From the NCBI RefSeq assembly GCF_014898095.1, contig NZ_CP062946.1, positions 124,001 through 188,000 of the forward strand: a DNA stretch of 64,000 nucleotides. Direction: 5' to 3'. The notes under the pieces are model-generated. The model ran no database searches, was not told the DNA's origin, and saw only the letters and a list, made by a program, of their open reading frames with translations. The stretch comes from Thalassotalea sp. LPB0316 (lineage in GTDB: Bacteria; Pseudomonadota; Gammaproteobacteria; Enterobacterales; Alteromonadaceae). The translations under genes were made by a program, and so were the position numbers. Within the stretch, counting starts at the first letter, position 1. The number at the start of each line of letters is the position of its first letter. This document shows, one piece after another, positions 54,141 to 64,000 of this stretch.

Positions 54141-56816
54141 TTATGCGTAAAGTGGGTTCACTTTAGCTACGTCAATGTTGAATTTAGCAATCGCTTCAGT
54201 CACAACTTTATATTCAACTTCACCTCGGTTTGCTAACTCGTATAACGCCGCGACAACAATGTAGCCGGCATTGACTTCAAAGTGCGTACGCAAGTTTGCT
54301 CGGCTGTCTGAGCGACCAAAACCATCAGTACCTAAACAGCGGTAGTCGGTGTCGATAAAGGCGCGAACTTGATCTGAGTAGGCTTTAACGTAGTCAGTTG
54401 CTGCAATTGCAGGACCTTTATCTGCCGTGATCACTTTACCAATGTATGGCACTTGTTTTTCAGCTTCTGGGTTAAGCATGTTTTGACGAACAACCTCTTG
54501 ACCTTCACGGGCTAATTCATTGAATGAGGTAACCGAGTAAACATCAGATGAAATGTTGTAGTCTTTTGCTAGGATTTGCGCGGCTTCTCTTACTTGCAAC
54601 AAGATAGTACCTGAGCCCATAAGCTGAACATTAGCGGCTGCTTTCTTGGCAGCAACACTTTCAAGCTTGTAAATACCCTTGATAATTTGATCTTCAATAT
54701 CTTTATCTTCAGGCATTGCTGGGTGTTGGTAGTTCTCGTTCATTAACGTTAAGTAATAGAAAATATTTTCGTTATTTTCATACATACGACGTAAACCATC
54801 GCGAACGATAACTGCAACTTCATAACCGTAAGTTGGATCGTATGTTACACAGTTAGGAATTAAACCCGCTTGAACATGCGAGTGACCGTCTTGATGCTGT
54901 AAGCCTTCACCGTTAAGTGTTGTACGACCGGCCGTTGCACCTAATAGGAAACCACGCGCCTGGCTATCACCTGCTGCCCATGCTAAGTCACCAACGCGTT
55001 GGAAACCAAACATTGAGTAGTAGATGTAAAATGGAATTGTCGTTGCATTACACGTTGAATAAGAAGTACCTGAGGCAACCCACGATGCCATTGCACCTAG
55101 TTCGTTAATACCCTCTTGTAATACCTGACCTTTTTTATCTTCACGGTAGTATGCAACTTGGTCTGCATCTTGTGGTACGTATTTTTGACCTTCGTTGGCG
55201 TAAATACCGACTTGACGGAATAGGCCTTCCATACCAAAAGTACGTGCTTCATCAGGAATAATAGGCACGATGCGTTTACCAATTTTCTTATCTTTTAATA
55301 AACTATTTAAAACGCGCACGAACGTCATGGTTGAAGAAACTTCGCGATCGCCACTACCTTTTGTAATCGCTTCAAATGCCTTCATTGAAGGAATTTCTAA
55401 CTCTTCATCTGCTTGTTCACGACGTGCAGGTAAAGAGCCGCCAAGTGCTTCACGGCGAGCCTTCATGTATTGGTATTCAGGGCTATCTTCAGGGAACTTG
55501 AAGAATGGTAAGTCTTCAATTTGATCGTCTGAAATAGGCATATTGAAACGGTCGCGGTATTGCTTGATAGACTCTACGTCCATCTTCTTGACGTTGTGGG
55601 CAACGTTTTGCGCTTCACCTGACTGGCCTAAACCAAAACCTTTAACGGTTTTCGCTAAGATAACCGTTGGGCGACCTTTAGTGTTTACTGCTTTATCATA
55701 GGCTGCGTAAACTTTCACAGGATCGTGACCGCCACGGTTTAAGCGCCAGATGTCTTCGTCAGACATATTAGCCACCATCGCTGCTGTTTCTGGGTATTTA
55801 CCAAACCACTTTTCACGCGTGTATTTGCCGCCTTTGGCTTTACAGTTTTGGTATTCACCGTCAACGGTTTCATTCATTAACTGTAGTAATTTACCTGATG
55901 TATCACGGGCTAATAATGGATCCCAGTATGAACCCCAAATCACTTTGATCACTTCCCAGCCAGCGCCGCGGAAAGTACCTTCTAGCTCTTGAATGATTTT
56001 GCCGTTACCGCGAACAGGACCGTCGAGACGCTGTAAATTACAGTTAATGATAAAGGTTAAGTTATCTAAGCCTTCGCGCGACGCTAGGCCGATAGCACCT
56101 AATGATTCTGGCTCATCACATTCACCATCACCTAAGAAACAGTATACGCGTTGTGCTGAACAGTCTTTAATACCGCGGTTGGTTAAGTATTTTAAGAAAC
56201 GAGCAGTGTAAATCGCTTGTAGTGGACCTAAGCCCATTGAAACCGTTGGGAACTGCCAGAAATCTTGCATTAAGTGAGGGTGTGGGTATGAAGATAAACC
56301 CTTGCCGTCGCATTCTTGGCGGAAGTTATCCATTTGCTCTTCGGTTAAACGACCTTCTAAAAAGGCGCGACCGTAAATACCCGGAGAGATATGACCCTGA
56401 GCAAAAATAAAGTCGCCACCGTGCTCTGGTGTCGCCGCTTTAAAGAAGTGATTGAAACCAACATCGTATAACATCGCAGACGAAGCAAAACTACCAATGT
56501 GACCACCTAATTCTAAATTCTTCTTAGATGCACGAAGTACTAACGCCATCGCATTCCAACGAATTGCCGCACGAATGCGCGCTTCAATGGTTTGATCAGC
56601 TGGCATGTGTGGCTCTTGCCCTGGAGGGATAGTATTTACATATGCAGTTGTTGCATCAAAAGGTAAGTGCGTACCACCACGACGGGCACGGTCGATCAAT
56701 TTCTCCAGTAGAAAATGAGCACGCTCTGCGCCTTCGTTTTCTAATACAGCTTCGATTGACTCAAGCCATTCTTGCGTTTCTGCTGCATCTATATCGTGTT
56801 TAGGGAGCTCAGACAT
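54141..56816 (-). CDS. aceE: Pyruvate dehydrogenase E1 component
   Basis: 891 residues (E. coli 887), homodimeric E1 type. [21 protein letters not shown] near 150; the thiamine diphosphate motif [10 protein letters not shown] ... [20 protein letters not shown] near 235-275; and [20 protein letters not shown] near 635. It decarboxylates pyruvate and acetylates the E2 lipoyl group. First structural gene after pdhR, with 94 bases between. Confidence 0.98.
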   Translation of the reverse strand: MSELPKHDIDAAETQEWLESIEAVLENEGAERAHFLLEKLIDRARRGGTHLPFDATTAYVNTIPPGQEPHMPADQTIEARIRAAIRWNAMALVLRASKKNLELGGHIGSFASSAMLYDVGFNHFFKAATPEHGGDFIFAQGHISPGIYGRAFLEGRLTEEQMDNFRQECDGKGLSSYPHPHLMQDFWQFPTVSMGLGPLQAIYTARFLKYLTNRGIKDCSAQRVYCFLGDGECDEPESLGAIGLASREGLDNLTFIINCNLQRLDGPVRGNGKIIQELEGTFRGAGWEVIKVIWGSYWDPLLARDTSGKLLQLMNETVDGEYQNCKAKGGKYTREKWFGKYPETAAMVANMSDEDIWRLNRGGHDPVKVYAAYDKAVNTKGRPTVILAKTVKGFGLGQSGEAQNVAHNVKKMDVESIKQYRDRFNMPISDDQIEDLPFFKFPEDSPEYQYMKARREALGGSLPARREQADEELEIPSMKAFEAITKGSGDREVSSTMTFVRVLNSLLKDKKIGKRIVPIIPDEARTFGMEGLFRQVGIYANEGQKYVPQDADQVAYYREDKKGQVLQEGINELGAMASWVASGTSYSTCNATTIPFYIYYSMFGFQRVGDLAWAAGDSQARGFLLGATAGRTTLNGEGLQHQDGHSHVQAGLIPNCVTYDPTYGYEVAVIVRDGLRRMYENNENIFYYLTLMNENYQHPAMPEDKDIEDQIIKGIYKLESVAAKKAAANVQLMGSGTILLQVREAAQILAKDYNISSDVYSVTSFNELAREGQEVVRQNMLNPEAEKQVPYIGKVITADKGPAIAATDYVKAYSDQVRAFIDTDYRCLGTDGFGRSDSRANLRTHFEVNAGYIVVAALYELANRGEVEYKVVTEAIAKFNIDVAKVNPLYA

Positions 56817-56910
56817 AATTTTACTTAGTCTCCGTTAGTTTATGTATTCGTGATAAATAGTTTAAAGATAGACAATTTTTCTCAAGCCATCTTTTTTCTT
56901 CATCATGTTT

Positions 56911-57660
56911 TTAATATCTTTGCATGCGGCGCATTGAGCGCTCCATGCGGCTTTGCTCTTGAGTGAGCTTTAACAATACTTCTTCGATGAATGCTAGGTG
57001 GCGGTGACTAGCCCCCCACGCTTTCTGTGGCTGACCGCTAACAATCGCCTCTAATAAGCGTTTGCGATAGTCGGCGATCCGCTCAAAGGTATCGGGTCTT
57101 TTCGATAAAATCGTCAAGTTTTTCGCGATGTTATCAATTAATAGTGGCGCCATTGATTTTGCCATTTGCAAAATAATGGCATTGTGCGATGCCGCGCAAA
57201 TTGCGACATAAAAATCGAACACCGCAGAGGCTTCTGCGCGATAATCGTTTTCAATCTGCGCATCACCAATAGCTAAATGCTTTTTTTCAATTTCTTTAAA
57301 GTCGGCTTGCGTACCGCGCATTGCGGCATAATAAGCTGCCATTCCTTCAATACCATGTCGAAACTCAAGTAAATCAAACTGTGATTCAGGGTTTTTCGAC
57401 ATTAAATCAAACAAGGGATCAGACAAGCCGCTTAAAATATTATTCGCGACAAACGTACCGCCGCCTTGCTTACGGGTAACTAAACCTTTAGCTTCTAGCT
57501 TTTGAATAGCTTCGCGCAAAGAAGGGCGTGACACTTCAAACTGAGCCGCTAACTCGCGCTCTGGCGGTAGCTTTTGACCGGCTTCTAAACTACCTTCAAT
57601 GATCATTGCTTCAAGCTTTTCTTGAATCACGTCTGATAATTTAGCTTGCTTAAGTGACAT
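56911..57660 (-). CDS. pdhR: Pyruvate dehydrogenase complex repressor PdhR
   Basis: 249 residues. GntR-type winged helix at 6-70 (GQKLPPERELAAQFEVSRPSLREAIQKLEAKGLVTRKQGGGTFV) and a FadR-type all-helical effector domain. In relatives pyruvate releases it from DNA. Directly upstream of aceEF-lpdA in the same direction. A PdhR box lies 84 bases before its own start, so autoregulation is likely. Confidence 0.96.
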   Translation of the reverse strand: MSLKQAKLSDVIQEKLEAMIIEGSLEAGQKLPPERELAAQFEVSRPSLREAIQKLEAKGLVTRKQGGGTFVANNILSGLSDPLFDLMSKNPESQFDLLEFRHGIEGMAAYYAAMRGTQADFKEIEKKHLAIGDAQIENDYRAEASAVFDFYVAICAASHNAIILQMAKSMAPLLIDNIAKNLTILSKRPDTFERIADYRKRLLEAIVSGQPQKAWGASHRHLAFIEEVLLKLTQEQSRMERSMRRMQRY

Positions 57661-57736
57661 ACACCTACTCTTAAATAACCTTATATGTTTAATTGAATAA
57701 CCAAGTTAACATTCAATCAAACCTACCTAAAAAAAA

Positions 57737-57758
57737 ATGGTAAATTGGTCTTACCATT
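57737..57758 (-). promoter_or_regulatory. PdhR operator
   Basis: ATTGGT-CTT-ACCATT (57744-57758) matches the known PdhR box ATTGGT-N3-ACCAAT in all but two end bases. It is embedded in a longer inverted repeat, AATGGTAA-N6-TTACCATT. It sits upstream of pdhR-aceEF, where repression and release by pyruvate would be expected. Confidence 0.75.
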
Positions 57759-57926
57759 AAAATCCTTCAATAAAAAAGAGGCTTAAAAAGCCGAAAATTT
57801 TTGCTAATCTACCTTAAGTCAGCAATAAAGCCAACGACTTTTTTAGAGTATTTATGCGAAATACTCTAATTTAGCTAAAATCACCGAGCGTTAAAGAAAG
57901 GTCTGACCATTAATAAAAACGTTTCA

Positions 57927-58372
57927 ATGTGGGAATGTGGGAATGTAAAAGCATAGCGTCATTCCGGCGGTGTTTTAGGCCGGAATCTCCTTACTTATAA
58001 ACTTGATGCAGTCTATGAGATACCCGACGGCTCGGGTATGACGATGGTAAGTATAAAAACCTTCCAACTTAAATGTTGGAATGTGGGAATGTGGGAATGT
58101 AAAAGCATAGCGTCATTCCGGCGGTGTTTTAGGCCGGAATCTCCTTACTTATAAACTTGATATAGTCTATGAGATACCCGACGTCTCGGGTATGACGATG
58201 GTAAGCCTAAAAACCTTCCAACTTAAATGTTGAAATGTGGGAATGTAAAAGCATAGCGTCATTCCGGCGGTGTTTTAGGCCGGAATCTCCTTACTTATAA
58301 ACTTGATTCAGCCTATGAGATACCCGACGTCTCGGGTATGACGATGGTAAGTATAAAAGCTTTCAAGCCTTA
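57927..58372. repeat. Tandem array of three ~150-bp palindromic repeats
   Basis: Units start with the segment before GCGTCATTCC at 57956, 58110 and 58256 (spacing 154 and 146). Each holds ATTCCGGC...GCCGGAAT, TACCCGACG...CTCGGGTA and, between units, TTCCAAC...GTTGGAA and one to three copies of the octamer GGGAATGT. The 8-base difference between spacings is one octamer. Non-coding. Sits between the pdhR promoter and the 3' end of ampE. Confidence 0.92.
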
Positions 58373-58375
58373 CCG

Positions 58376-58447
58376 CCTTCTAACCTTCTAACCTTCTAAC
58401 CTTCTAACCTTCTAACCTTCTAACCTTCTGACTTTCCAGCCTTCCAA
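58376..58447. repeat. CCTTCTAA octamer tandem repeat
   Basis: Six exact copies of CCTTCTAA (58376-58423), then degenerate copies CCTTCTGA, CTTTCCAG, CCTTCCAA. It ends within 4 bases of the ampE stop codon. An 8-base unit is prone to slippage. Confidence 0.9.
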
Positions 58448-58450
58448 CCT

Positions 58451-59305
58451 TTAGTTGATCACCCCGGTAATGGTTAACACCGCAACGATAGATAAGATGA
58501 GTAGCAAAGTACGTTTTGCTAGCTTAACCAATAAACAAGGCTCGGCGACACAATCTTCTTCATCAACCATGAAGTCCTCTGATTGTTTAGCAACATTGCT
58601 CAACACGCGGTGTGCTGGCACATCAAAGTCGAAAAAGTTTTCCAAATATGTAGGCACAGCTTTCGAGAAGTGGCCCACCAACATATAAGCAAAAGAAACG
58701 ATACGGACCAATGGCCAATCGATAATCGCAAACAGTCTTGCAATAACAGCTTGCCCTTGCTCATTAATATAATATGCATCCGACGCTTCACGCTGTGTTA
58801 ATTCGCCTAAAGTCACCAATAACCGATAAGCTAATGCGGCCGTTGCACCGAAGGTAACAAAGATCAGCATGGGCGCAATAAAATAGCGATAATTTAACCA
58901 CACCATGGTTTCACCAAACGGCATGCGCGGTAAGTTCTTATCTTCTTGTAACTGCAATAAGGTTAATTCACAGGTCGTAGGCTCATCGCGGTTTGCTGCC
59001 TGTAAGAAGCTTTTGTATGCCTCACGAGTTTTTATACAGCCGAATACCACAATAAGTAATAAGGTTGACGCAACTAAATACAAAATCGTATCGTCAATTA
59101 AGTCGAGCACGAAATAACAAATAACAACAGGAATAACCACAAGTAGCAGCGCGCTAAAATCAGATAAGCGCTTATTGGCAGGGTTAATCAAGCCAAATTT
59201 TTCAAATAACTTAATAAGGTGGTTAAAGTGAAAGCTAAACTGCCAAACTTTGGCGGACAGGCTTTTTTGTGCCGATAAAGCAATCAGTAAACTAATTAAA
59301 TTCAT
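58451..59305 (-). CDS. ampE: Regulatory signalling modulator protein AmpE
   Basis: 284 residues with about four membrane segments (residues ~50-70, 70-90, 145-170, 265-283). MNLISLLIALSAQKSLSA is the family start; RDEPTTCELTLLQLQEDKNLPRMPFGETMVWLNYRYFIAPMLIF is the conserved middle. AmpE is an inner-membrane protein with a link to beta-lactamase induction and AmpD; its precise biochemistry is unclear. 36 bases after ampD. Its stop abuts the octamer repeat. Confidence 0.93.
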   Translation of the reverse strand: MNLISLLIALSAQKSLSAKVWQFSFHFNHLIKLFEKFGLINPANKRLSDFSALLLVVIPVVICYFVLDLIDDTILYLVASTLLLIVVFGCIKTREAYKSFLQAANRDEPTTCELTLLQLQEDKNLPRMPFGETMVWLNYRYFIAPMLIFVTFGATAALAYRLLVTLGELTQREASDAYYINEQGQAVIARLFAIIDWPLVRIVSFAYMLVGHFSKAVPTYLENFFDFDVPAHRVLSNVAKQSEDFMVDEEDCVAEPCLLVKLAKRTLLLILSIVAVLTITGVIN

Positions 59306-59341
59306 AGCGAGGTTCCATTACCTATAACTGTTATTCTAGCG

Positions 59342-59893
59342 TTAAACCGATAAAAGTTGATAAAACTTTTGCCAATCAAATGCTTCACCGGGATCTGTTT
59401 TGCGCTCTGGGGCAATATCACAATGACCAACAATACCTTCTTTAACTATTGGGTAAACTTGTTGTAAAGCATTTGTAATATTTGCAAGCTGTTGATATTG
59501 TTCGAAAGTATAAGGAATATCATCGGCACCCTCAAGTTCGATACCAATTGAAAAATCGTTACATTTGTCTCGTCCGTTAAAATGTGAGACGCCAGCGTGC
59601 CAAGCTTTGTCTTCAAAAGAGACATATTGAATGATCTGACCGTCGCGACGAATTAAGCAATGAGCAGAAACTTGTAATTGATAAATCGATTCGAAATAAG
59701 GATCAGCTGTTGGATCGAGTCGCCCGAGAAATAAATCAGTAATATATGATCCACCAAATTGCTTAGGTGGTAGAGATATATTGTGAACAACGAGTAAATT
59801 AATCTCCTCGTTGTGTTCTCTCGACGTAAAATGCGGAGAAGGTTGATGCTCAACCCCCTCTAGCCAACCATTATTGATATTGAGATTTGTCAT
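59342..59893 (-). CDS. ampD: 1,6-anhydro-N-acetylmuramyl-L-alanine amidase AmpD
   Basis: 183 residues, N-acetylmuramoyl-L-alanine amidase 2 fold. Zinc ligands are expected in LLVVHNISLP (first His) and GHCDIAPERKTDPG (His and Asp). VSAHCLIRRDGQIIQYVSFEDKAWHAGVS is conserved. It splits cytoplasmic anhydro-muropeptides for recycling and lowers AmpC-inducing signals. No signal peptide, as expected. First gene of ampD-ampE, divergent from the retropepsin gene. Confidence 0.96.
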   Translation of the reverse strand: MTNLNINNGWLEGVEHQPSPHFTSREHNEEINLLVVHNISLPPKQFGGSYITDLFLGRLDPTADPYFESIYQLQVSAHCLIRRDGQIIQYVSFEDKAWHAGVSHFNGRDKCNDFSIGIELEGADDIPYTFEQYQQLANITNALQQVYPIVKEGIVGHCDIAPERKTDPGEAFDWQKFYQLLSV

Positions 59894-59942
59894 CGTTTAA
59901 CGTAAGCGTTTGAAGTAAATACAGACCAGCGAAGAATATATT

Positions 59943-60464
59943 ATGGATCAACAGCCTGATACAAACAAAATCGGACGAACATTTACTTGGTTAAGCTGGA
60001 TAGTGGGGCTTGGGCTTGTCGTATTATTATTTGATGAGTTATTGGGCTATCAATACAACCCCAATCAGGACCTTAAAAGTGAACGTTCCTCGCGCGGCCA
60101 AGTAAGTGTCACACTCTTACAAAATCGTTATGGTCACTACGTGCTCAACGGCGAAATTAACCAACAACAAGTGACGTTTTTACTTGATACTGGCGCGACT
60201 TCCGTTTCAATACCTGAACATATCGCCAAGCAATTGTACCTTGAGCCTCAAGGCAGCTACTTAGTGAATACGGCCAATGGCAGAATAAAAGTTTATCGAA
60301 CCACCTTGTCTACCCTACGCATCGGCGAGATAACGCTGTATAATGTCGCCGCCAACATCAACCCAGCAATGGATTCAGACGAAATCCTGCTGGGCATGAG
60401 CGCATTAAAACAAGTTGAATTTAGCCAAACAGGCAACCAATTAATTATACGAGAGCAAAGATAA
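59943..60464 (+). CDS. Retropepsin-like aspartic protease (TIGR02281 type)
   Basis: 173 residues. One N-terminal membrane segment (about 16-34), then a periplasmic domain. The catalytic motif is FLLDTGATSVSIP (Asp-Thr-Gly), and ILLGMSALKQVEF is the conserved C-terminal partner. Such proteins are single-chain, dimeric clan AA proteases. The stop directly abuts the nadC start, so the two genes are co-translated. Confidence 0.92.
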   Translation: MDQQPDTNKIGRTFTWLSWIVGLGLVVLLFDELLGYQYNPNQDLKSERSSRGQVSVTLLQNRYGHYVLNGEINQQQVTFLLDTGATSVSIPEHIAKQLYLEPQGSYLVNTANGRIKVYRTTLSTLRIGEITLYNVAANINPAMDSDEILLGMSALKQVEFSQTGNQLIIREQR

Positions 60465-61328
<864 letters not shown>

Positions 61329-61546
61329 TGGCTTTAGTTAAGCCACTTTATCGCTAGGCTAATGACGGCTAATAGGCAAACAAAATTAGAGTAAAAATCC
61401 TAAAAATCAATAAAATGCTACTATTTCAGGCAAAGTTTTCGGGGAAATTGCAAAAATCTAAAAAAAATGCGTAACAATATTTTACATTTAAAAATTTTTG
61501 TATCACTATAACGAAAGCCCCCGTAATGAATAATGGAAGTACTATT

Positions 61547-61972
61547 ATGAAAAACTTAATGAAAGCCAAAAACAACAAGGGTTTCACTCTTATTGAATTA
61601 ATGATTGTTGTTGCAATCATCGGTATCTTAGCCGCAGTGGCTATTCCGCAGTACACACAGTACACGCGTAGCGCTGATGCTCAGTCGACAATGTCAGAAG
61701 CTTCTCCATACAAAACAGCTGTAGCTGTTTGTATTCAGACTAATGGTGGTAACTTAGCACCTTGTAACGCTGGCGCTGAAGGCATTCCAGCGGTAGCAGG
61801 CGCTGTCACAGCAGTTGCAGCAAGTATAATTACAGTAAACTTTGGTGACGTAGACGGCAACGGTGTTGCTGAAACAGGTACTCTTACTCCTGCAATCGTT
61901 GGCGGTCAAGTTCAATGGACTTACGCTTCAACAGGCGGCACTAACGTATGTACAGATTGGGTTGAGTGTTAA
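61547..61972 (+). CDS. pilA: Type IV major pilin PilA
   Basis: 141 residues from the ATG at 61547 (GGAAG 7 bases upstream); a further ATG seven codons earlier is less likely. The prepilin leader has 12 residues ending in KG, followed by FTLIELMIVVAIIGILAAVAIP, with the Glu5 of mature pilins. The C-terminal part has the Cys pair near the end (VCTDWVEC), the D-region disulfide, and another pair (VCIQ...APC). It is the pilus subunit for twitching and DNA uptake. A terminator separates it from pilB. Confidence 0.95.
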   Translation: MKNLMKAKNNKGFTLIELMIVVAIIGILAAVAIPQYTQYTRSADAQSTMSEASPYKTAVAVCIQTNGGNLAPCNAGAEGIPAVAGAVTAVAASIITVNFGDVDGNGVAETGTLTPAIVGGQVQWTYASTGGTNVCTDWVEC

Positions 61973-61990
61973 TAGACACTCAATTTTATT

Positions 61991-62018
61991 AAAAAAGCAG
62001 CTTCGGCTGCTTTTTTTG
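61991..62018 (+). terminator. Rho-independent terminator of pilA
   Basis: AAAAAAGCAGC, TTCG loop, GCTGCTTTTTTT, 19 bases after the stop. Confidence 0.92.
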
Positions 62019-62092
62019 TGTCTAAATATCGTCTAATGACCATTTTTGTGTCACAATAAAATTTAAATCTTTCAAAGATCAATAACTAAAAA

Positions 62093-63793
62093 ATGAAAGG
62101 ACTTCATCAACAATCAAGTTTGCTATCGGCACTTGCTAAGCATCAGCTGGTGTCAGACGAACAACTAGACGAGATCAGCTCTGGTTTTATTAGCCAGAAC
62201 AAACCTTTTGTCCGCTATTTAGTCGAAGACAAACACCTCAATGCCAGTAAAGTAGCCAGTATTTTTTCCCAAAGTTTCGGCTACCCTTATATCGATCTAG
62301 ATGCCTTTGATACAAGCCTTATACCCGAGGGTATTCGCAACGAAAAGCTGATCCGTAAACACAGCGCATTGCCAATTTACCTGCGCGGTAAAGTATTATT
62401 TGTGGCCATGTCGGATCCAACTAACTTAGATGCGTTGGAAGAAATCCAGTTTAATACCGGTTATACCACTGAGCTTATTCTTGCCAATGAAAATAGCTTG
62501 TCTACCGCGATAGAGCGGATTTTAGAAGAAGATACTGATGCGCTCGATATTTCTGACATGGATACCGAAGAGCTCGCCGGTATCGATGTCGAAGAAGAGC
62601 GCAAAGATGATACCAACGAAGAGGGTAAAGATGATGCCCCAATTGTTGTTTACATCAATAAAATCCTGCTCGATGCCATCAGAAAAGGCGCCTCGGATTT
62701 ACACTTTGAGCCCTATGAGAAAGCTTATCGCATTCGCTTTCGTATCGACGGCATTTTAACTGAAATAGCGCGTCCGCCAGTGACCTTATCATCTAGGATG
62801 GCAGCGCGTTTGAAAGTTATGTCAAAACTCGATATTGCTGAGCGCCGTGTGCCGCAAGATGGTCGAATCAAACTTGCGTTATCGAAAAAGAAATCAATCG
62901 ACTTTCGCGTCAGTACCCTGCCCACCATGTGGGGCGAAAAAATTGTAATGCGTATTCTCGATAGCTCAAGTGCCATGTTAGGCATTGACATGTTAGGCTA
63001 TGAGCCAGAGCAAAAGAAAATCTACATGGACGCATTAGCTCAACCGCAAGGCATGATTCTGGTGACCGGCCCAACGGGTTCTGGTAAAACCGTATCGCTT
63101 TATACGGGTTTAAACATTCTCAATACCGAGCAGCGCAATATATCGACAGCAGAAGATCCCGTTGAAATTAACCTAGAAGGTATCAACCAAGTACAAATCA
63201 ATACCAGAGCTGGGTTAACTTTCCCAAGCGCTTTGCGCTCATTTTTACGTCAAGATCCCGATATTGTCATGGTGGGTGAAATTCGAGATTTAGAAACGGC
63301 GGAAATCGCAATAAAAGCGGCGCAAACAGGTCACTTAGTGTTATCGACACTACACACTAACTCGGCAGCAGAAACGCTTACCCGTTTATTAAATATGGGC
63401 GTGCCCTCGTATAACGTCGCAAGCTCAGTCAGTATTATTATTGCTCAGCGATTAGCGCGACGCCTATGTATGGCTTGTAAAGAGCCTGAGCACGTTCCAG
63501 ATGAAGAGCTGATCAAGCAAGGTTTTACCCATGAACAATTGCCAAACGTAAAGCTATTTAAAGCAGTCGGCTGTGATCAATGTACTGGCGGCTATAAAGG
63601 CCGAGTCGGTATTTACGAAGTGATCAAGATAGGTGAAAAGCTTTCTTCAATTATTATGGAAGGGGGCAATTCACTCGATATTGCCGAGCAATGTCAAAAG
63701 GAAGGTTTCAACAACTTGAGGCAATCAGGCTTAATCAAAGCAATGCAAGGTGTCACTAGCCTGGAAGAAGTCAACCGAGTTACTAGCGGTTAA
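62093..63793 (+). CDS. pilB: Type IV pilus assembly ATPase PilB
   Basis: 566 residues. An N-terminal MshEN/T2SSE-N domain (about 1-150), then the GspE-type ATPase: Walker [13 protein letters not shown], Asp-box [13 protein letters not shown]...SDLHFEPYE, Walker [18 protein letters not shown], His-box [12 protein letters not shown], and a tetra-Cys zinc site (CMACKEPEH...[11 protein letters not shown]). It powers pilus extension. Followed after 68 bases by pilC. Confidence 0.97.
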   Translation: MKGLHQQSSLLSALAKHQLVSDEQLDEISSGFISQNKPFVRYLVEDKHLNASKVASIFSQSFGYPYIDLDAFDTSLIPEGIRNEKLIRKHSALPIYLRGKVLFVAMSDPTNLDALEEIQFNTGYTTELILANENSLSTAIERILEEDTDALDISDMDTEELAGIDVEEERKDDTNEEGKDDAPIVVYINKILLDAIRKGASDLHFEPYEKAYRIRFRIDGILTEIARPPVTLSSRMAARLKVMSKLDIAERRVPQDGRIKLALSKKKSIDFRVSTLPTMWGEKIVMRILDSSSAMLGIDMLGYEPEQKKIYMDALAQPQGMILVTGPTGSGKTVSLYTGLNILNTEQRNISTAEDPVEINLEGINQVQINTRAGLTFPSALRSFLRQDPDIVMVGEIRDLETAEIAIKAAQTGHLVLSTLHTNSAAETLTRLLNMGVPSYNVASSVSIIIAQRLARRLCMACKEPEHVPDEELIKQGFTHEQLPNVKLFKAVGCDQCTGGYKGRVGIYEVIKIGEKLSSIIMEGGNSLDIAEQCQKEGFNNLRQSGLIKAMQGVTSLEEVNRVTSG

Positions 63794-63797
63794 ATTA

Positions 63798-63824
63798 ATA
63801 CCAATTCACTACATTCATTGGTAT
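63798..63824. repeat. Short palindrome between pilB and pilC
   Basis: ATACCAAT, 11-base spacer, ATTGGTAT. It resembles the MITE-end family at 5446 and 33411 and could be a solo remnant. Confidence 0.5.
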
Positions 63825-63861
63825 AACAAGAAATAGAATAGAACATGCATTAGGTATTTAT

Positions 63862-64000
63862 ATGGCTGTTGCTAAATCAAAAAGTGCAAAACCCCTCGAT
63901 GTCTTTCAATGGCAAGGCGTTAACCGCAAGGGCAAAAAAATTAGCGGTGAGCTCTCAGCTGGCAGTATTATGGAGCTCAAAGCCCAACTGCGAAAGCAAG
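63862..64000 (+). CDS. pilC: Type II secretion/type IV pilus inner-membrane protein PilC (5' part)
   Basis: Only the first 46 residues are in the window (MAVAKSKSAKPLDVFQWQGVNRKGKKISGEL...). FQWQGVNRKGKKISGELSA is the typical PilC/GspF N-terminus. The gene continues past the window end. Platform protein of the pilus assembly machine, next to pilB as usual. Confidence 0.9.
   Translation, partial: MAVAKSKSAKPLDVFQWQGVNRKGKKISGELSAGSIMELKAQLRKQ

Noticed and set aside
57927..58447. CRISPR array or coding repeat gene
   Set aside because: Units of about 150 bases repeat completely and the region has stops in all frames; no cas genes.
61430..61546. Sigma-54 promoter before pilA
   Set aside because: A TTGCA is present, but no GG at the right distance (GG-N10-GC) upstream, so the -24/-12 pattern fails.

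Overview
The window is a stretch of a low-GC gammaproteobacterial chromosome. It most resembles a marine member of the Alteromonadales, probably Colwelliaceae (Colwellia/Thalassotalea type). That placement is an inference from the gene order pdhR-aceE-aceF-lpdA next to ampD-ampE, nadC and pilA-pilB-pilC, from lptF/lptG divergent from pepA-holC-valS, from a complete System I (ccm) cytochrome c maturation set, from large TonB-dependent receptors and secreted peptidases, and from many short palindromic intergenic repeats. I saw no rRNA, CRISPR array, prophage, transposase or plasmid function. Nearly all of the DNA is coding and there are no clearly broken genes.

Layout. Positions 1-9,000 hold the 3' end of a surface or secreted protein with thrombospondin type 3 repeats, a GST, a transglutaminase-like protein, an AraC-type regulator, topoisomerase III, an SGNH/GDSL esterase and a TonB-dependent receptor. 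Positions 9,000-17,400 are the most accessory part: a DUF900-like alpha/beta hydrolase, an unknown lipoprotein, a GNAT/FemAB-like acyltransferase, an EAL phosphodiesterase with a novel-looking N-terminus, and a large lipoprotein metalloprotease of the ImpA/M60 type. Positions 17,870-26,400 carry tRNA-Leu(CAA), a small STAS/SpoIIAA-like protein, an RDD membrane protein, lptG-lptF (minus) and pepA-holC-valS (plus). Positions 26,700-36,750 carry a cold-shock protein, a 135-bp tandem repeat, and two divergent haem/cytochrome c operons: ccmF-ccmG-ccmH-ccmI-gpx-hemH (minus) and ccmABCDE (plus). A 262-bp MITE-like element lies between these two operons. Positions 36,780-44,640 hold a choice-of-anchor I lipoprotein bracketed by GGGGTCAGAGT palindromes and two divergent AcnB-type aconitases; the second looks Bacteroidota-like. 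Positions 44,760-50,400 hold a small lipoprotein, an S9 prolyl oligopeptidase and a TonB-dependent receptor. Positions 50,840-57,660 hold the pyruvate dehydrogenase operon with its regulator pdhR and a recognisable PdhR operator. Positions 57,900-58,450 form a dense repeat array. Positions 58,450-64,000 hold ampD-ampE, a retropepsin-like protease, nadC, pilA, pilB and the start of pilC.

How the genes work together. The main themes are respiration and central carbon (PDH complex, two aconitases, haem synthesis and cytochrome c maturation), envelope building (LptFG, AmpDE, type IV pilus) and scavenging of peptides or other polymers (two TonB receptors, S9 peptidase, M60-like protease). I did not find a clear-cut new defence or mobile system. 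The observations most worth checking are the second, probably transferred aconitase with a terminator-like hairpin in its leader, the coupling of ferrochelatase and a peroxidase to the ccm operon, the STAS-like module shared by the EAL protein and a nearby small protein, and several repeat families.
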